DNA of 8,896 bases from an uncultured Bacilli bacterium (GTDB lineage Bacteria; Bacillota_I; Bacilli_A; RFN20; CAG-826), in the NCBI GenBank assembly GCA_905236085.1, contig CAJOOD010000166.1:1-8896 (forward strand), given 5' to 3'. The position numbers were made by a program, and so were the translations under genes. Below, piece after piece: positions 6,679 to 8,896 of the stretch. A model generated the notes under the pieces. It was not told the DNA's origin and did no database searches. It worked only from the letters and a program-made list of their open reading frames with translations. Within the stretch, counting starts at the first letter, position 1. The number at the start of each line of letters is the position of its first letter.

Positions 6679-8877
6679 TTATTTTTTGAATTTTTTAGGG
6701 CCTTTGAAGAAGGAATCAATCTTCTTCTTACTTGGTTCAGGTTTAATATCTTCTTCGCCTTCTTTTTTCTCTTCGAATTCGCGATGTGATACTTTTACTT
6801 TGCCTTTTTCATCGATTTCGATGACTTTGACTTTTAATTTATCGCCAACTTTAACGATATCAGAGGCTTTAGAGATATATCCCCAACCTAATCTAGAGAC
6901 ATGACATAACCCGTCAACATTTCCAAACAGATTGATGAAGGCTCCATAATCTTCGACTCTAGTGACTTCACCTTCATATATTTCACCAACTTTGGCTTCT
7001 TTAACTATATTTTCAATAATATTTTTCGCTTTGTTGATGACATCTCTATCCATATGATAGATGGTAACTTGTCCGTTATCTTCAATATCAATCTTACAAT
7101 TATCACATTGGGCGATGATATCATTGATGACCTTACCACCTGTTCCAATTACTTCTCTAATCTTATCAGGATCAATCATGAATGTGGTCATCTTAGGAGC
7201 GTATTTACCAACATCTGGTCTTGGTTTATCAATAGCTTTAGCCATGACTTCTCTAATTTCCGCTCTTGCGGTATGGGCTTGCGCTAAGGCTTTAGATAAG
7301 ACATCTCTCGTGACACCTTTAATCTTAATATCCATTTGCAAGGCGGTAATACCTTTTTCTGTACCGGCGACTTTGAAGTCCATATCACCGAAGTGATCTT
7401 CTAGACCTTGGATATCGGTTAAGATGGTATATGGATGTTCATCATCTAATGGACCAGAAGATATTAAGCCCATCGCAATACCAGAGACCATAGCTTTAAT
7501 TGGTACACCTGCAGCCATAAGTGACATACAAGATGCACAGATGGAAGCTTGCGAAGATGAACCATTTGATTCACATACTTCCGCGACTGTTCTAATGGTA
7601 TATGGGAATTCTTCTTCACTTGGAATGACATAACTTAAGGCTCTTTCACCTAAAGCACCATGACCGATTTCTCTTCTACCTGGAGAACCCATTCTACCCA
7701 CTTCACCAACAGAATATGGTGGGAAGTTATAGTGATGCATCCATCTCTTGGTAGGTTCTTCAGTTAAATTGTCTAATAATTGTTCATCAGATTTGGCGCC
7801 TAAGGTCGTAATCGCAATAACTTGGGTTTGTCCTCTAGTAAACATCGCTGAACCATGGACTCTTGGAAGTAAATCAACTTGAGCGTCTAATGGTCTAATT
7901 TCATCAACTTTTCTACCATCTGGTCTAATTTTTTCTTCAGTGATTAATCTTCTAACTTCATTAGCGACTAAGCCTTCTAAGACTTGATTAACCATAGACA
8001 TGGCTTTTTGATGTTCTTTTTCATTTTCATAGGTGCGATTATCATAATCTTCTAAGATTTCATCTTCAATCGCAGCGATGGCATCTTGTCTTTCTAATTT
8101 ATCAAAGATAGAAATAGCTTTAACTAATCTATCTTTAGCTCTAGAGGTGACATCGTTTTCTAAAGTTTCATCAATCTTATATAATTCGACTTCTCTTTTT
8201 TCTTTGCCAATTTCTTTAGCGATTTCAATTTGCCAATCACATAATTTCTTAATGGCTTCATGACCAAACATTAAAGCATCAAGCATTTCTTCTTCTGGGA
8301 CTTGATCAGCCCCCGCTTCGACCATATTAATAGCGTCTTTACTACCAGCAACAGTCACTTTAATATCGGATTTTTCCCATTCTTCTTGGGTTGGGTTAAT
8401 GATTAATTTACCATCAACTCTACCAACATATACTCCAGCGATAGGGCCATCAAATGGAATATCGGAGATACATAAGGCTAAAGATGAGCCTAACATAGCC
8501 GCCATTTCAGGAGAAGCATCAGGATCGACTGACATAACGGTGTTAACGATTTGTACTTCGTTTCTAAAACCATCCGCGAACATAGGTCTAATTGGACGGT
8601 CGATTAATCGTGCGGTTAAGGTGGCATGTTCACCTGCTCTTCCTTCTCTACGTAAGAATGAGCCTGGAATCTTCCCTACGGCATATTGTTTTTCTTCATA
8701 TTGTACGGTAAGTGGGAAGAAGTCGCCTTCTTTTGGTAAGTCTGAGGCACAGACTGTGGAAAGAACTACTGTTTCATTAAATCTAACAAATGCTGCGCCA
8801 TCGGCTTGTTTAGCGATTTCGCCAGTCTCTACTTTGAATGTCTTTCCTTCGAATTCTAATTCGAACACTTTTTTCAT
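6679..8877 (-). CDS. pnp: Polynucleotide phosphorylase (polyribonucleotide nucleotidyltransferase)
   Basis: Phosphorolytic 3'-5' exoribonuclease, a trimer in the cytoplasm, acting in mRNA decay. The 732 residues show the complete family layout: first RNase PH domain (FLRREGR at 74-80), a helical linker domain (about 240-310), and a second RNase PH domain carrying the catalytic core (GSPGRREIGHG 397-407, phosphate site; GDMDFKVAG 497-505 and QMDIKIKG 514-521 with conserved acids). Then a KH domain (IGTGGK 577-582, where many PNPases have IGPGGK), an S1 domain (about 628-700) and a charged Lys/Glu tail. The in-frame TAA at 8895-8893 limits the start to ATG 8877, which has AAGAGGA 10 nt upstream. 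In many Bacillota rpsO precedes pnp; that region is outside the window. PNPase next to RNase J fits RNA decay genes grouped together. I see no truncation or frameshift. Confidence 0.98.
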   Translation of the reverse strand: MKKVFELEFEGKTFKVETGEIAKQADGAAFVRFNETVVLSTVCASDLPKEGDFFPLTVQYEEKQYAVGKIPGSFLRREGRAGEHATLTARLIDRPIRPMFADGFRNEVQIVNTVMSVDPDASPEMAAMLGSSLALCISDIPFDGPIAGVYVGRVDGKLIINPTQEEWEKSDIKVTVAGSKDAINMVEAGADQVPEEEMLDALMFGHEAIKKLCDWQIEIAKEIGKEKREVELYKIDETLENDVTSRAKDRLVKAISIFDKLERQDAIAAIEDEILEDYDNRTYENEKEHQKAMSMVNQVLEGLVANEVRRLITEEKIRPDGRKVDEIRPLDAQVDLLPRVHGSAMFTRGQTQVIAITTLGAKSDEQLLDNLTEEPTKRWMHHYNFPPYSVGEVGRMGSPGRREIGHGALGERALSYVIPSEEEFPYTIRTVAEVCESNGSSSQASICASCMSLMAAGVPIKAMVSGIAMGLISSGPLDDEHPYTILTDIQGLEDHFGDMDFKVAGTEKGITALQMDIKIKGVTRDVLSKALAQAHTARAEIREVMAKAIDKPRPDVGKYAPKMTTFMIDPDKIREVIGTGGKVINDIIAQCDNCKIDIEDNGQVTIYHMDRDVINKAKNIIENIVKEAKVGEIYEGEVTRVEDYGAFINLFGNVDGLCHVSRLGWGYISKASDIVKVGDKLKVKVIEIDEKGKVKVSHREFEEKKEGEEDIKPEPSKKKIDSFFKGPKKFKK

Positions 8878-8887
8878 TTTTCTTTTT

Positions 8888-8894
8888 TCCTCTT
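8888..8894 (-). promoter_or_regulatory. pnp ribosome binding site
   Basis: The minus strand reads AAGAGGA, 10 nt before the ATG. The TAA overlapping its start (8895-8893) is the in-frame stop that excludes a longer pnp protein. The pnp promoter lies beyond the window. Confidence 0.7.
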
Positions 8895-8896
8895 AA

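Noticed and set aside
7061..7396. Plus-strand open frames opposite pnp (also 7054-7287, 7424-7633, 8078-8263, 8399-8896)
   Set aside because: They mirror a strongly conserved pnp gene, have no ribosome sites that I see, and their products are low-complexity Ser/Ile/Leu-rich shadows.
1..8896. Possible UGA-for-Trp code, considered because the lineage may be Mycoplasmatota-like
   Set aside because: The Trp codons I checked in ftsK, pnp and the GlpA-like gene are TGG, and the genes read through without in-frame TGA; five of five visible stops are TAA, which is expected at this base composition.
1..8896. CRISPR arrays, transposases, phage genes, tRNA or rRNA
   Set aside because: I saw no regularly spaced repeats, no cloverleaf or rRNA-like sequence, and all coding space is taken by housekeeping or redox genes.

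Overview
The window is a compact, AT-rich stretch of bacterial chromosome with every recognisable gene on the minus strand. It most resembles a low-G+C Bacillota or Mycoplasmatota-type anaerobe: short intergenic gaps, A/T-rich spacers, strong purine Shine-Dalgarno sites, and a pnp ... RNase J ... ftsK/spoIIIE order that echoes the Bacillus subtilis pnpA-rnjB-spoIIIE neighbourhood (order recalled from memory). All five complete genes end in TAA. The Trp codons I checked are TGG, so I see no sign of UGA recoding. The lineage is inferred and was not tested.

Layout in the direction of transcription (right to left): a complete polynucleotide phosphorylase gene (pnp, 8877-6679); an imperfect terminator-like hairpin (6636-6667); three tightly packed redox genes: a GlpA-like FAD oxidoreductase with a C-terminal BFD-type [2Fe-2S] domain (6604-5162), a pyridine-nucleotide/FAD oxidoreductase (5161-3908) and a DUF1667 cysteine-motif protein (3906-3565); a clear intrinsic terminator (3512-3544); an RNase J-family gene with its own likely promoter (3398-1710); an A/T-only palindrome and possible promoter; then ftsK/spoIIIE, which starts at 1575 and runs off the left edge after 525 codons.

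Two functional themes meet here. PNPase and RNase J belong to RNA processing and decay, and FtsK to chromosome segregation; this is housekeeping. The redox trio is a metabolic cassette, probably for anaerobic oxidation of glycerol 3-phosphate, lodged in that neighbourhood and closed by its own terminator. Its stop/start spacings (0 and 1 nt) suggest coupled translation and a complex with fixed stoichiometry.

The most notable observation is that the RNase J homologue has lost or changed several metal-ligand and catalytic motifs (HAHTEQ for HxHxDH, GEF for GDF, PVRG for PVHG, no GSQGE). It therefore looks like a J2-like non-catalytic or weakly active subunit. I found no mobile element, CRISPR array, tRNA, rRNA or defence system. 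No gene-free gap exceeds 300 bases; the two largest are 1576-1709 and 3399-3564.
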